Shown here one piece after another: positions 17,775-27,854 of a stretch of 64,000 nt of DNA. How positions within the stretch are numbered: position 1 is the stretch's first letter; every line of letters begins with the position of its first letter. A program made the translations under genes and the position numbers. Source of the DNA: Bacteroidota bacterium (GTDB lineage: Bacteria; Bacteroidota; Bacteroidia; Chitinophagales; Chitinophagaceae); contig VGGR01000002.1 of assembly GCA_016868585.1 (NCBI GenBank), positions 124,001 through 188,000 on the forward strand, read 5' to 3'. The notes under the pieces were generated by a model, which was given only the letters and a program-made list of their open reading frames with translations, had not been told where the DNA came from and did no database searches.

Positions 17775-17865
17775 AACCCAAATATCCCATTTTTAATTAA
17801 CAGTAGTGGATAAAATAAGGAGTAAAAGAACTCATTTTTTACTGGGAAATAAGGGTTTAAAAAGG

Positions 17866-17873
17866 TAGATTTG
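17866..17873 (+). promoter_or_regulatory. Promoter -7 box for gyrA
   Basis: TAGATTTG fits TAnnTTTG and lies 49 bp before the gyrA ATG at 17923. Confidence 0.5.
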
Positions 17874-17922
17874 CAGACATTGTTTTACTAATTGAAACAA
17901 GTCGAAAATAGTAATAATTAAT

Positions 17923-20454
17923 ATGGAAGAATTGCAACAACCGCAGGAAACAAATGATCATAATCGACTCATTCCTGTAAACATTGAGGAGCAAATGAAA
18001 ACTGCGTATATCGACTATTCAATGTCGGTAATTGTAGGCCGCGCACTTCCGGATGTAAGAGACGGGTTAAAGCCAGTACACCGCCGGGTTTTATATGCCA
18101 TGAATGAGTTGGGGCTTAGCCATACTAAAGCGTATAAAAAATCGGCTCGTATTGTCGGAGAAGTACTTGGTAAATATCATCCACATGGTGATTCCTCTGT
18201 GTATGACGCGATGGTTCGAATGGCTCAAGAATGGAGCATGCGTTATACTTTGGTGGATGGGCAGGGTAATTATGGAAACCAGGATGGAGATGGTCCAGCT
18301 GCCATGCGTTACACCGAAGCAAGGCTTGAGAAATTAGCGGAGCACATGCTAGACGACATCGAGAAAGAAACGGTCGATTTTCAACTGAATTTTGATGATT
18401 CGGAAGAAGAGCCCGCTGTACTTCCTACTCGTATTCCTCAACTTTTGGTCAACGGATCCAGCGGAATCGCAGTAGGAATGGCAACCAATATGATGCCCCA
18501 TAATTTAGGGGAGGTCATAGATGGGTGTGTTGCCTATATTGGTAACAAAGAGTGCACTATCGATGAGCTGATGCAGCATGTAAAAGCACCTGATTTCCCT
18601 ACTGGTGGCGTTATATACGGAATGGAAGGCGTAAAAGCGGCTATGCATTTTGGAAGAGGTCGAGTAGTAGTGCGTGGAAAAATAACAGCCGAAACAAAAG
18701 CAGCTGGTAGAGAACAACTAATTATCACCGAAGTTCCCTACCAAGTCAACAGAGATGCGCTGACAAATAGAATAGGGGAGCTGGTTAATGAAAAGGTAAT
18801 CGAAGGCATTACGCATGTCAACAACGAGTCTAATCAGAAAGAGGGTACTCGAGTTGTTATTGAGCTTAGAAAAGACGCAATTGCTAATGTAATCATCAAT
18901 CAACTTTACAAGCATACCGATCTTCAGACCTCATACGGAATCAATAATGTAGCCATTGTTAAGGGAAGGCCACGTACGTTAAACTTAAAAGATCTTATTA
19001 AAGAATTTGTGGAGTTTCGGCATGAAGTGGTGATCAGAAGAGCCCAGTTTGAATTAGGCGAAGCACAAAGGCGGGCACACCTGCTTAGCGGTTATTTGAT
19101 TGCACTGGATCACCTGGACGAAGTCATAGCATTAATAAGAAGCGCTGCTACCCCAGAGATCGCAAAAGATAAACTGGTAAATGCGGGATGGGGATTGGAC
19201 GAAGTGCAAGCCAAGGCCATTCTTGAAATGCGTCTGCAACGACTTACCGGTATGGAACGCGATAAGATTCGTGAGGAGTTTGAAGAATTAATGAAGCTAA
19301 TCCAATCTTTGAAAGAGTTACTCAGCGATCAAGCTAAGCGTTTTGCTTTGATCAAACAGGAATTGCTGGAAATCAAAGAAAAATATGCTGATAGCCGCAA
19401 AACAGAAATTACCTATTTAGATGATGAAGTAAAAATTAAGGATCTTATAAAAGAGGAAGATGTTGTAATCACCATATCTCATTTAGGGTACATTAAACGA
19501 ACTCCCGCCGAAGAATATCGCTCTCAACGAAGAGGGGGTCGGGGAGTAATTGGAGGACGAACCCGAGAAGAGGATTATATCGAACATCTTTTTGTAGCCT
19601 CCACGCACCATACTATGCTATTCTTCACTGAAAAAGGGAGGGTGTATTGGTTGAATGTTTATGAAATCCCGGAAGGTGAAAAAACCGGGAAGGGTAGAGC
19701 CATTCAGAATTTAATGCAAATTCCTCCCGATGACAACGTGAGGGCTATTTTGGATGTCAAGGATTTAAAAGATGAAGCGTTTGTTAATGCGTATTATATT
19801 ATCCTTTGTACAAAGAAAGGCGTAATTAAAAAAACGGCTTTGGAAGATTTTAGTCGACCCAGACAAACGGGAGTTAATGCCATCACTATTGTTGAGGGAG
19901 ATGAATTGATTCAAGCACGCATGACAGACGGACAAAGCGAAATAATGATGGCCGTTAAAAGTGGTCGCGCTATTCGTTTTGCAGAGGAAAAAGTTAGACC
20001 AACCGGGCGTGGTGCAATTGGTGTGGCGGGAATTGAGGTGGAGGATCAGCAGGACGAAGTAGTAGGGATGATTTGTGTAAATCCGGCACATCAAAACGAT
20101 AGAACTGTTTTAGTTGTAAGTGATAAAGGATTCGGTAAGAGAACACCTATGGATGAGTACCGATTTACTAACAGAGGTGGTAAAGGTGTAAAAACGATCA
20201 ACGTAACGGATAAAACAGGCGGAGTGGTAGGCATATTAGATGTAGCCCCAACCGAAGATTTAATGATCACTTGCAAAAGCGGCGTCACTATTCGGATGCC
20301 CGTGAGTGGCATTAGTGAACAAGGGAGGGCCACGCAAGGTGTTAAACTAATTCGTCTGGACGATGGAGATGAAATTGCGGCAATTACCAGCCTGGACGAC
20401 CAAGAAGTAGCGGGAGAAGAAATAACTCCCGCCGAAGATCCCGAAACCATTTAA
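17923..20454 (+). CDS. gyrA: DNA gyrase subunit A
   Basis: The 843-residue protein is the DNA-cleaving subunit of gyrase, which introduces negative supercoils with GyrB. The breakage-reunion domain shows [27 protein letters not shown] (quinolone region, with Ser and Asp at the usual susceptible positions) and the catalytic tyrosine in [10 protein letters not shown] near residue 129. The C-terminal beta-pinwheel begins near 510 and carries the GyrA box QRRGGRG near 535, which separates GyrA from topoisomerase IV ParC. A TPR protein gene follows 26 bp downstream. Confidence 0.97.
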   Translation: MEELQQPQETNDHNRLIPVNIEEQMKTAYIDYSMSVIVGRALPDVRDGLKPVHRRVLYAMNELGLSHTKAYKKSARIVGEVLGKYHPHGDSSVYDAMVRMAQEWSMRYTLVDGQGNYGNQDGDGPAAMRYTEARLEKLAEHMLDDIEKETVDFQLNFDDSEEEPAVLPTRIPQLLVNGSSGIAVGMATNMMPHNLGEVIDGCVAYIGNKECTIDELMQHVKAPDFPTGGVIYGMEGVKAAMHFGRGRVVVRGKITAETKAAGREQLIITEVPYQVNRDALTNRIGELVNEKVIEGITHVNNESNQKEGTRVVIELRKDAIANVIINQLYKHTDLQTSYGINNVAIVKGRPRTLNLKDLIKEFVEFRHEVVIRRAQFELGEAQRRAHLLSGYLIALDHLDEVIALIRSAATPEIAKDKLVNAGWGLDEVQAKAILEMRLQRLTGMERDKIREEFEELMKLIQSLKELLSDQAKRFALIKQELLEIKEKYADSRKTEITYLDDEVKIKDLIKEEDVVITISHLGYIKRTPAEEYRSQRRGGRGVIGGRTREEDYIEHLFVASTHHTMLFFTEKGRVYWLNVYEIPEGEKTGKGRAIQNLMQIPPDDNVRAILDVKDLKDEAFVNAYYIILCTKKGVIKKTALEDFSRPRQTGVNAITIVEGDELIQARMTDGQSEIMMAVKSGRAIRFAEEKVRPTGRGAIGVAGIEVEDQQDEVVGMICVNPAHQNDRTVLVVSDKGFGKRTPMDEYRFTNRGGKGVKTINVTDKTGGVVGILDVAPTEDLMITCKSGVTIRMPVSGISEQGRATQGVKLIRLDDGDEIAAITSLDDQEVAGEEITPAEDPETI

Positions 20455-20480
20455 TCTAACTTAATATTCAACCTACTTCT

Positions 20481-21836
20481 ATGAAAAAGAACATGCTGTT
20501 CACGCTATCCATCATTTTAACTTTTTCCGGATGGTCGCAGAATTATGATCCAATAAAAACTTTGGTAATGATCAATCAGCTTGAAAAAGCAAAGGCCGAC
20601 CTGGATAAGTCCTTTACCAATGCCAAATACACTTCAAAGCCCGAAGCGTTTATTCTAAAGACCGTAGTATATGCAAGCGTAGCCAATATGGACGGAAAAA
20701 AAGATACACCCGCAGCTGCTCAATTAATAGAAGAGGCAGATGCGGCATTCACCAAATACCGCGAACTTGATCCTGCGCTTTCCCTGATCAGTGAACCGAT
20801 CTACCAGAACGGCATCATCATGTTATACACAAACTACTACTCCTTTGGGTACAGTGAATACACTAATAAAACCTATGAAAAGGCCTTAGAAAAATTAAAA
20901 AAGGCCATTCACTACTCAGACTTACTGATAAAGCAAAAAATGTTGATTTCTACGCTTGATACCAATGTACTGATTTTAGCTGCCATCACTGCTGAAACAG
21001 GTGGGTTCAAGGATGACGCGGCTGCTTATTACGCAAAACTGGCCGATGCAAAAGTGGGAGGGGATGGCTATGAGGGCGTTTATCGATATTTAGTTACTTA
21101 CCATTTTGGAAAGAAAAAAATGGACAGCTTTGAAAAGTATAAAAAGCTGGGTAAGGAAGTTTTTCCAAAAAGCGACTATTTTGATTTTGACAAAGTAGAT
21201 TTTGCAGCTGGGTTGGTCAATACGTTTACAGAAAAGATTGTGGCTATTGATGAGGTATTGGCGTCAGATCCCACCAATTTCAAAGCTAATCAAGTACTAG
21301 GTGAAATTATTTATGATACGCTGAATCCCAGTGATGAGAAAGGAATGGTTCTTCCTGAAAATTTCAATGAGTTGGAGAAGAAAATGATTGACGCATTTAC
21401 TCGTTCCTCTAAAACGCGTCCTGACTACGAAATTCCTTTATTATATATCGGTGATCATTATATCAACAAGGCAAGCCGCATTGAAGAAAAGCGCAACAAA
21501 CATGCCCAGGATATGAAAGCAAGGACTAAGCCCGGAACAATGGCCTCAAAGGAGGATGTAGCTAAGCGAGATGCATTGGATAGGGAGTATGGGGAAACCT
21601 TGGAACTTGCTAAAGACCCTTATTTGGCAGCAGCAGTAATTTTTGCCAACCGAGCTGCTGAGAAGGAACTTGAGAGCCGCGACAAACAACAATATAGAAA
21701 AGTGGCAAGCTACTTGTCAGATATTTATGGGTTAAAGAAAATAATGGCTAATAAGGCCAAAAACCTTACCGATAAAACCAAGTGGGAGGCCGAGGAAAAG
21801 AAATGGAATGACCGATACGAGTCAATCAAGAACTAA
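20481..21836 (+). CDS. Exported TPR-like protein, function unknown
   Basis: The 451-residue protein begins with a signal peptide (MKKNMLFTLSIILTFSGWSQ, cleavage likely near residue 19). The mature part is helical and rich in Lys, Ala and Glu, with TPR-like pairs such as YEKALEKLKKAIHYSDLL near 135 and DAAAYYAKLADAKVGG near 180, and a KANQVLGEIIYDTL unit near 270. The C-terminal third is highly charged. It lies 26 bp after gyrA and may share its transcript. No precise family is recognised; it probably acts in the periplasm. Confidence 0.75.
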   Translation: MKKNMLFTLSIILTFSGWSQNYDPIKTLVMINQLEKAKADLDKSFTNAKYTSKPEAFILKTVVYASVANMDGKKDTPAAAQLIEEADAAFTKYRELDPALSLISEPIYQNGIIMLYTNYYSFGYSEYTNKTYEKALEKLKKAIHYSDLLIKQKMLISTLDTNVLILAAITAETGGFKDDAAAYYAKLADAKVGGDGYEGVYRYLVTYHFGKKKMDSFEKYKKLGKEVFPKSDYFDFDKVDFAAGLVNTFTEKIVAIDEVLASDPTNFKANQVLGEIIYDTLNPSDEKGMVLPENFNELEKKMIDAFTRSSKTRPDYEIPLLYIGDHYINKASRIEEKRNKHAQDMKARTKPGTMASKEDVAKRDALDREYGETLELAKDPYLAAAVIFANRAAEKELESRDKQQYRKVASYLSDIYGLKKIMANKAKNLTDKTKWEAEEKKWNDRYESIKN

Positions 21837-21918
21837 ATCATTAAAGCCACTTGATCTAGGGTAGGTTAATTCACCACTATTCATTTAACATAATATAAAT
21901 TATAGGAAATAAATGACC

Positions 21919-23148
21919 CTAATAAAGCAGCCTGGTTTTAATAGTGCCAGGGATCTTGTTTAATAGTAGCTGGGCTTTTGAGGAGAGTTTACTTTCAATA
22001 TCGAGAACTACATATCCGATTAAATCATTGGTTTTCAAATATTGACCAACAATATTTATATTATTACTTGAAAGAGCGCTATTAATAGCGGTTAAAACGC
22101 CAGGGGTGTTACGGTGAATGTGCAAGACTCGGTGAGCCCCTTCCTGTGGAGGCAATGCCAAAGCAGGAACAGTATGCGATCCAAAGCTAATTCCTCTTTC
22201 CAGGTAATTATATAGCTTATTGCTCACGTCCTCAGCAATATTTTGCTGAGCCTCCTCGGTGCTGCCACCGATATGAGGGGTCAACAAAACATTTGGAATT
22301 TTCTGGAGCGGGCTGATAAAATAATCGCCATTCTTTTCTGGTTCGTTCGGAAACACATCAATGGCCGCGCCGCTTAAAACCTGCTCGCGCAAGGCCTTTT
22401 CAACAGCCACTAAATCAACTACCTCACCACGAGCATAATTGATCAAAACAGCTCCTTTCTTAAAACTCTTCAAAAGTTGTTTATTAATTAGATTTTCCGT
22501 TTGCCGGGTGGATGGAATGTGGAGGGTTACAACATCTGCCTGGCCCACTAATTCCCGAAGACTTCTTTTTTCAATAGCATTCCCTAATGGCAACTTCTTC
22601 TCAATATCATAATAGATAACACGCATGCCCAAAGCCTCGGCTAACACGCTCACCTGACTTCCAATATTGCCATATCCGATTATACCCAGTGTTTTTCCTC
22701 TTAATTCATAGCTGTTTTTTGCGTCTTTATGCCATAGACCCGCATGAGCAGCTTTATTTTTTTCAGGGATCTTTCTGATCAGCATGATTGCGGCCCCAAT
22801 TACTAATTCAGCCACTGATCTTGTGTTTGAATAAGGGGCATTAAAAACAGCTATACCGCGGCTGGTTGAGGCGGTAAGGTCTACCTGGTTTACACCAATA
22901 CAAAAACATCCGATCGCCTGTAACTTTTGAGCCGCTTCCAATACCGATTTGGTGATTTTGGTCTTTGAGCGAATACCCAGAATATGAACATTACGAATAA
23001 CTTCAATCAACTGTTCTTCGGACAAAGCTTTACTAATACGTTCTATCTGAATATACCCGTGTTGTTTAAAATTACGGACTGCAGCTTCGCTGATGTTTTC
23101 TAAAAATAAGATCTTGATTTTCTCCTTCGGATAGCTGGTTAAAGACAT
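21919..23148 (-). CDS. serA: D-3-phosphoglycerate dehydrogenase
   Basis: The 409-residue enzyme oxidises 3-phosphoglycerate in the first step of serine synthesis. It has the substrate domain (VHILGIRSKTKIT), the NAD-binding motif LGIIGYGNIGSQVSVLAEALG (near 155, in parts), the catalytic Arg in NYARGEVVD, and the His-containing TPHIGGSTEEAQ. A C-terminal ACT domain (about 335-409, VLHIHRNTPGVLTAINSAL) suggests allosteric control by serine, as in E. coli SerA of similar length. It has its own promoter box divergent from the pseudogene. Confidence 0.95.
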   Translation of the reverse strand: MSLTSYPKEKIKILFLENISEAAVRNFKQHGYIQIERISKALSEEQLIEVIRNVHILGIRSKTKITKSVLEAAQKLQAIGCFCIGVNQVDLTASTSRGIAVFNAPYSNTRSVAELVIGAAIMLIRKIPEKNKAAHAGLWHKDAKNSYELRGKTLGIIGYGNIGSQVSVLAEALGMRVIYYDIEKKLPLGNAIEKRSLRELVGQADVVTLHIPSTRQTENLINKQLLKSFKKGAVLINYARGEVVDLVAVEKALREQVLSGAAIDVFPNEPEKNGDYFISPLQKIPNVLLTPHIGGSTEEAQQNIAEDVSNKLYNYLERGISFGSHTVPALALPPQEGAHRVLHIHRNTPGVLTAINSALSSNNINIVGQYLKTNDLIGYVVLDIESKLSSKAQLLLNKIPGTIKTRLLY

Positions 23149-23155
23149 CGTAGAA

Positions 23156-23163
23156 CAAATATA
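23156..23163 (-). promoter_or_regulatory. Promoter -7 box for serA
   Basis: The minus strand reads TATATTTG, 7 bp before the serA ATG at 23148, predicting an almost leaderless message. Confidence 0.5.
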
Positions 23164-23183
23164 CCTATAAATTAAGGCGCCCC

Positions 23184-23191
23184 TACCTTTG
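23184..23191 (+). promoter_or_regulatory. Residual promoter -7 box of the serine-hydrolase pseudogene
   Basis: TACCTTTG lies 6 bp before the TTG that begins the lipoprotein signal peptide of the broken gene downstream. Confidence 0.4.
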
Positions 23192-23197
23192 GCACGC

Positions 23198-23715
23198 TTG
23201 AAAAAGAAACCTGCTTACTTTGTAGTTGCTGTGCTGATTGCTGAACTGATGAGCATCTTGCATTCTTGTATTTGGAATGATCATTCCGCATCACATCCAT
23301 TCCCCTACATTGCACCTCCCCTACTTTCCTTAAGCCCTGACCTGACCGATGGCGATAAAAACATTTACAGCACCCCGCCGCGTGACCTATGGAAATGGGA
23401 TCAGGCTTTATATACTCAACAACTTGTCAGTGATTCTCTGTTGGCCCTATCCTCCTCCCCTATAGTTTTGAAAAACCGGGACAAAATAATTACGGATTGG
23501 GTTTTCGGTTAAAACTTCTGCCGAATCTAAAAAAAGTGATCTCTCACTTTGGGCGTTGGCCTGGAAACAACTCAGCTTTTGCCCGATTAACGGAAGAACA
23601 AGTGACTGTGATCATATTGGGTAATCGATTTAACCATCAGATATACACAATTGTAAGCAAATCCTATTCCTTATTTGGACCTAACGGAGCCTATAATCAA
23701 GGGGAGGAGGATTAA
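23198..23715 (+). pseudogene. Broken beta-lactamase-family serine hydrolase lipoprotein gene
   Basis: From the TTG at 23198 the frame encodes a lipoprotein-like signal (MKKKPAYFVVAVLIAEL when initiated, cysteine near residue 24). About 45 residues later comes the C-terminal part of a class C beta-lactamase-like serine hydrolase: DGDKNIYSTP..DLWKWDQALYT. Translation then shifts frame. The next frame reads EKPGQNNYGLGFRL, HFGRWPGNNSAFARL and VTVIILGNRF, the normal continuation of that family. The catalytic SxxK and YxN regions are missing, so there is a large internal deletion plus a frameshift of -1 near 23440-23465. It cannot make an active enzyme. Confidence 0.75.
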
Positions 23716-23750
23716 TACTCAATTGTGGTGATTTTTACGGTGCCGATGCC

Positions 23751-23758
23751 TATCTTTG
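23751..23758 (+). promoter_or_regulatory. Promoter -7 box for hppA
   Basis: TATCTTTG fits TAnnTTTG and lies 84 bp before the hppA ATG at 23843, giving a moderately long leader. Confidence 0.45.
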
Positions 23759-23842
23759 CCCGCCGGTGAAAAGGGTGCATTTTCCCCTATTTACCGTTAA
23801 TCTAATCAGAATACATTAAACCGAACTGCAGAAAATTTTAGT

Positions 23843-26113
23843 ATGGAAAAACTAATTTATTTGGTGCCATTATCGGGTCTGATCGGACTGCTGTACACCC
23901 TTATTAAATTCAATTGGGTATCCAAACAAGATTCGGGTACCGATCGTATGAAAGAAATCAGCAATTACATTGCTGCAGGGGCAATGGCCTTTTTAAAAGC
24001 TGAGTGGAAGATCCTTGGCTATTTTGTAGTAATTGTTGCAATGCTCCTTGCTTTGATGGCCACCACAAACCCCCATTCTCACTGGTCCATATCCATAGCA
24101 TTCATTGTCGGAGCAGTTTTTAGCGCCACTGCTGGATATATAGGCATGAAAGTAGCTACAAAAGCAAATGTTCGTACTGCACAAGCCGCCAGAACAAGCC
24201 TAAGCAAGGCCTTGCGCGTTTCCTTTACCGGGGGTGCCGTAATGGGATTGGGTGTTGCTGGATTAGCTGTACTTGGTTTAGGCAGTTTATATATTATTTT
24301 AAAACAATTATTTGCAGCCGATGTTGCAGTGGGAGCGGATGAGATGATTCGTGCCATTGAAGTGCTTACCGGCTTTTCACTTGGAGCGGAATCCATTGCT
24401 TTGTTTGCCCGTGTAGGTGGTGGTATTTACACTAAAGCTGCAGACGTTGGTGCAGATTTAGTAGGAAAAGTTGAGGCCGGTATTCCCGAAGATGATCCCA
24501 GGAACCCCGCCACTATTGCCGATAATGTGGGAGACAATGTAGGAGATGTTGCGGGTATGGGAGCTGATTTATTTGGTTCTTATGTTGCAACAGTTTTGGC
24601 AACGATAGTATTAGGGCAACAAACAGTAGTGGTATCTGGTAATGATTTAGATTTATTAAGAGGTTACTCTCCAATATTACTTCCCATGCTTATTGCAGGT
24701 GTTGGAATTCTTTTTTCAATTGTAGGTACTTGGTTTGTTCGAGTAAGTGATGCAGCGGGTATCAATACAGACAATGTGCAAAAAGCGCTGAATATGGGAA
24801 ATTGGGGTTCCATTGTCTTAACTGCAGCCGCCTCTGCAGGTCTGGTATACTTTGTTTTGCCTGAAGCGATGGATTTACGTGGCTTTATCTTTACCAAATG
24901 GGGTGTTTTAGGAGCGATCGGTGTTGGTCTACTAGTTGGCGCGCTGATGAGTATCATCACTGAGTATTATACAGCCATGGGTAAGCGCCCAGTACTTGCT
25001 ATCATAAGACAATCTTCCACTGGTCATGCTACCAACGTAATTAGTGGACTGGCAGTAGGCATGGAATCAACCTTCCTGCCTATTTTGGTATTGGCTGGTG
25101 GTATCTATGGATCATATCTTTTTGCAGGCCTGTATGGTGTGGCTATCGCTGCAGCAGGAATGATGGCAACCACTGCCATGCAGTTGGCAATTGATGCTTT
25201 TGGTCCTATTGCAGATAACGCAGGTGGTATTGCAGAAATGAGTGAGCTGCCCAAGGAAGTGAGAGAGAAAACTGACGTATTGGATGCGGTTGGAAATACA
25301 ACAGCTGCAACCGGTAAAGGATTTGCCATTGCATCAGCAGCGTTGACTGCACTTGCATTGTTTGCAGCTTATGTTGGTGTTATCAATCACAATGGATATG
25401 AAATGGCAGGAATTGATATCTACAAAGCAAAAGTGCTTGCTTCTTTGTTTGTGGGTGCGATGATTCCGTTTATATTCTCCTCACTTGCCATCAGGGCAGT
25501 TGGACAGGCAGCGATGTCTATGGTGGAAGAAGTAAGACGTCAGTTTAAAAATATTCCAGGTATCATGGAAGGCACCGGTAAGCCAGAGTACGATAAATGT
25601 GTTGCCATTTCAACAGAAGCATCCATTAAGAAAATGATGCTCCCTGGCGCTATTACCATTATATCTCCTTTGCTTGTAGGATTTTTATTAGGCCCTGAGG
25701 CCTTGGGCGGTTTCCTTGCAGGAGCTACTGTAAGTGGCGTTCTAATGGGAATGTTTCAAAATAATGCAGGAGGTGCTTGGGATAATGCAAAAAAATCCTT
25801 TGAAAAAGGAGTAGCAATCAATGGGGAAACTTTTTATAAAAAATCAGAACCGCATAAAGCATCTGTAACAGGCGATACGGTTGGCGATCCTTTCAAAGAC
25901 ACCTCTGGTCCTTCCATGAATATTTTGATCAAATTGATGTCAATCGTATCATTGGTTATTGCCCCCACGCTGGCACAATTGGCCGAGAAAAAGGAATTGC
26001 CTCCTCCTCCCCCCCCCATTTCACAGCCTGCCGGAAAAACGTTTCATTACGATTCTTTACATATTAATCAAATAGTAAAAAAGGCAGGAAAAATTTTTGA
26101 CTCAACTATATGA
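23843..26113 (+). CDS. hppA: Membrane-bound ion-pumping pyrophosphatase, K+-dependent type
   Basis: The 756-residue integral membrane protein couples pyrophosphate hydrolysis to H+ or Na+ export. It has about 16 hydrophobic segments and the family motifs: the pyrophosphate site [20 protein letters not shown] near 195 (in parts), [20 protein letters not shown], and the second Asp-rich site [28 protein letters not shown] near 490 has Ala at the position that distinguishes K+-dependent from K+-independent enzymes. The pumped ion is not decidable by eye. An unusual C-terminal tail of about 40 residues contains six consecutive prolines. A truncated cytidylyltransferase fragment follows 18 bp later. 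Confidence 0.95.
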   Translation: MEKLIYLVPLSGLIGLLYTLIKFNWVSKQDSGTDRMKEISNYIAAGAMAFLKAEWKILGYFVVIVAMLLALMATTNPHSHWSISIAFIVGAVFSATAGYIGMKVATKANVRTAQAARTSLSKALRVSFTGGAVMGLGVAGLAVLGLGSLYIILKQLFAADVAVGADEMIRAIEVLTGFSLGAESIALFARVGGGIYTKAADVGADLVGKVEAGIPEDDPRNPATIADNVGDNVGDVAGMGADLFGSYVATVLATIVLGQQTVVVSGNDLDLLRGYSPILLPMLIAGVGILFSIVGTWFVRVSDAAGINTDNVQKALNMGNWGSIVLTAAASAGLVYFVLPEAMDLRGFIFTKWGVLGAIGVGLLVGALMSIITEYYTAMGKRPVLAIIRQSSTGHATNVISGLAVGMESTFLPILVLAGGIYGSYLFAGLYGVAIAAAGMMATTAMQLAIDAFGPIADNAGGIAEMSELPKEVREKTDVLDAVGNTTAATGKGFAIASAALTALALFAAYVGVINHNGYEMAGIDIYKAKVLASLFVGAMIPFIFSSLAIRAVGQAAMSMVEEVRRQFKNIPGIMEGTGKPEYDKCVAISTEASIKKMMLPGAITIISPLLVGFLLGPEALGGFLAGATVSGVLMGMFQNNAGGAWDNAKKSFEKGVAINGETFYKKSEPHKASVTGDTVGDPFKDTSGPSMNILIKLMSIVSLVIAPTLAQLAEKKELPPPPPPISQPAGKTFHYDSLHINQIVKKAGKIFDSTI

Positions 26114-26131
26114 CATAGAAATACCTTGCGA

Positions 26132-26353
26132 ATGCAAACCTTAAATGAGAATGGTATTGTTTGGGTAAATGGATGCTTTGATGTGCTTCACATCGGACAC
26201 ATTAAACTCTTGAAATATGCAAAGAGCTTGGGTAGTTTTTTGATAGTGGGTATTGATTCTGACGATAGAATTAAAAAAAGCAAAGGACAATATCGGCCTA
26301 TTAATCCCCAACTTTCTACAGTGGGGGTTTTTTGGGTACTTGGAAAATCGTAG
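26132..26353 (+). pseudogene. Truncated cytidylyltransferase-like gene
   Basis: From the ATG at 26132 the frame gives the N-terminal half of a glycerol-3-phosphate cytidylyltransferase/RfaE2-type nucleotidyltransferase: VNGCFDVLHIGHIKLLKYAK with the HxGH nucleotide site, then LIVGIDSDDRIKKSKGQYRPIN. The family normally continues for 70 or more residues with a second nucleotide-binding block, but homology ends after RPIN and a stop follows within 17 unrelated codons. A terminator-like hairpin lies across the break. The fragment retains the binding loop but not a complete fold, so I call it a remnant. Confidence 0.65.
26305..26333 (+). terminator. Possible terminator inside the truncated cytidylyltransferase
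   Basis: CCCCA at 26306-26310 can pair with TGGGG at 26322-26326 across an 11-nt loop, followed by six T residues. It may now terminate the hppA transcript. Confidence 0.4.
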
Positions 26354-26373
26354 TTTGAGGAATATTAACACGT

Positions 26374-26769
26374 ATGCCCCCGCCCCTAAATACAGGAAAG
26401 CCAACAGAAAGCGAACTGGAAATACTTTCCATACTATGGGAAAAAGGAGAAGCCACCGTGGCTGAAGTGCATGCGTCACTCTCATCCTACAAAAAGACGG
26501 GATATACCACTACGTTAAAACTGCTTCAATTGATGCTATTCAAAGGATTAGTAAGCAGAAAGGAAATAGGAAGGAAGCACAGTTATTGGCCTATTATCGA
26601 TAGGAGTAGTTTGTCATTGGGACTTGCGGACAGACTGGTGGGGTATCTCTTTAATGGATCACCTGCTCAATTGGCAATAACGGCCATACAGTCAACCACC
26701 TTTGAATGTAGTCATGAGGACTTACTCAAACTGCGGGAATTAGTAGATCAGCGAATTAATATCAAATAG
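26374..26769 (+). CDS. BlaI/MecI/CopY-family transcriptional repressor (orphan)
   Basis: The 131-residue protein has the winged-helix signature of BlaI/MecI regulators: PTESELEILSILWEKGEATVAEVH, then GYTTTLKLLQLMLFKGLVSRK and a C-terminal dimerisation segment. Such repressors usually sit directly upstream of a BlaR1/M56 membrane protease that cleaves them in response to signal. Here the next gene is porP on the opposite strand, so no antirepressor is adjacent. The target is unknown; its own promoter and the gene upstream are candidates. Confidence 0.85.
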   Translation: MPPPLNTGKPTESELEILSILWEKGEATVAEVHASLSSYKKTGYTTTLKLLQLMLFKGLVSRKEIGRKHSYWPIIDRSSLSLGLADRLVGYLFNGSPAQLAITAIQSTTFECSHEDLLKLRELVDQRINIK

Positions 26770-26779
26770 ATAATTTCTA

Positions 26780-27853
26780 TTAGTAACAACGTGGGCAGGC
26801 CTCGCTGTATTTATTTCCAAGCAAAAATCCAATTACCAGCTCATGAGTTCCATTGTGAAATGGTGATAAAATATTTGCTCCCCTATTTCTAATCAAGTCT
26901 CCGTTAATGGGAAGATCATACGAGTAGCTAAGCGTGACCCGATTTCCCATGTTTAATCCCAACATTCCCGCATAGCTATCTCTATAGCGATAGCTACCTC
27001 CAATCCACAATACATCCCGATATTGAAGTTTGGCATTGAACTCAGGCTGCAGGCCATTACGGCTACTTCCCTTGATATACTTAGCCATAATGGAGGGTAT
27101 TACATTAAAGTCTTCCCCTATCATAAATCGATACCCCGCCGTTAAGAACAAATGAGGGATCAACTTGCTTTTAGTAAGAATGGCGGGATCATCATTCACA
27201 AAGCTGACCGTTTGAGGGATAACCTGCTGCGCTGAAAACCCAATAAAATAACTACGGGCATACAACCAGATACCCGCAGCCATTTGAGGACGAATTTTTC
27301 TTAATTCCCCTGTAACCACAGAACCAAAAGCGGGATCGGAAGGATCTCCAAATCCAGAAAAATCATGATTAGTTCTATCAATGCGTATGGTAGTTAAGCC
27401 CGCAGATAATCCAGCAGAAATATTAGTGGTTGGATTCAAGCCCAAGTGATAAGCATAGGATGCCGAAGCGGATAAAAAATTAAAGCTGCCTGTTCTATCA
27501 TTAATGACACTTACTCCTACCCCATGATGCGGTTCAGCTGCCGTATAATTTTCCCAGTAAGCTTTACCCCTTGGATTATTGCCGGGTACTCCAAATGAAG
27601 TGGAACTAAGGCGATAATCATTTTTTCCCAACGGAGCATGCAAAGTCATATAGGTTGTGCGTGGGGCACCTTTGAGACCAACCCACTGATCCCTTCCCGA
27701 AACCTTCAGGTCCCCATAATTATCAATTCCAGCAATGGCAGGATTGATTATAAAGGGGTTTATGACATATTGCGTATAATGAGGACGTTGCTGTGCATAC
27801 GTAGGCAACAGTGCTGACAACAACATCGATGTTATAAATAATTTAACTCTCAT
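26780..27853 (-). CDS. PorP/SprF-family type IX secretion-associated outer membrane protein
   Basis: The 357-residue protein has a signal peptide (residues about 1-20, ending YAQQ) followed by the PorP start RPHYTQYVINPFIINPAIAG, then a beta-rich barrel with Gly/aromatic alternation and a SYSYDLPING segment near 325. PorP/SprF proteins help secrete or anchor specific adhesins through the type IX system; SprF of Flavobacterium serves SprB. It begins 1 bp after the stop codon of the giant adhesin gene upstream, a cargo-plus-partner arrangement. Specificity for that adhesin is inferred. Confidence 0.9.
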   Translation of the reverse strand: MRVKLFITSMLLSALLPTYAQQRPHYTQYVINPFIINPAIAGIDNYGDLKVSGRDQWVGLKGAPRTTYMTLHAPLGKNDYRLSSTSFGVPGNNPRGKAYWENYTAAEPHHGVGVSVINDRTGSFNFLSASASYAYHLGLNPTTNISAGLSAGLTTIRIDRTNHDFSGFGDPSDPAFGSVVTGELRKIRPQMAAGIWLYARSYFIGFSAQQVIPQTVSFVNDDPAILTKSKLIPHLFLTAGYRFMIGEDFNVIPSIMAKYIKGSSRNGLQPEFNAKLQYRDVLWIGGSYRYRDSYAGMLGLNMGNRVTLSYSYDLPINGDLIRNRGANILSPFHNGTHELVIGFLLGNKYSEACPRCY

Positions 27854-27854
27854 T

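Noticed and set aside
17923-20454. Topoisomerase IV subunit A (parC) as the identity of this gene
   Set aside because: The QRRGGRG GyrA box and full beta-pinwheel identify gyrase subunit A.
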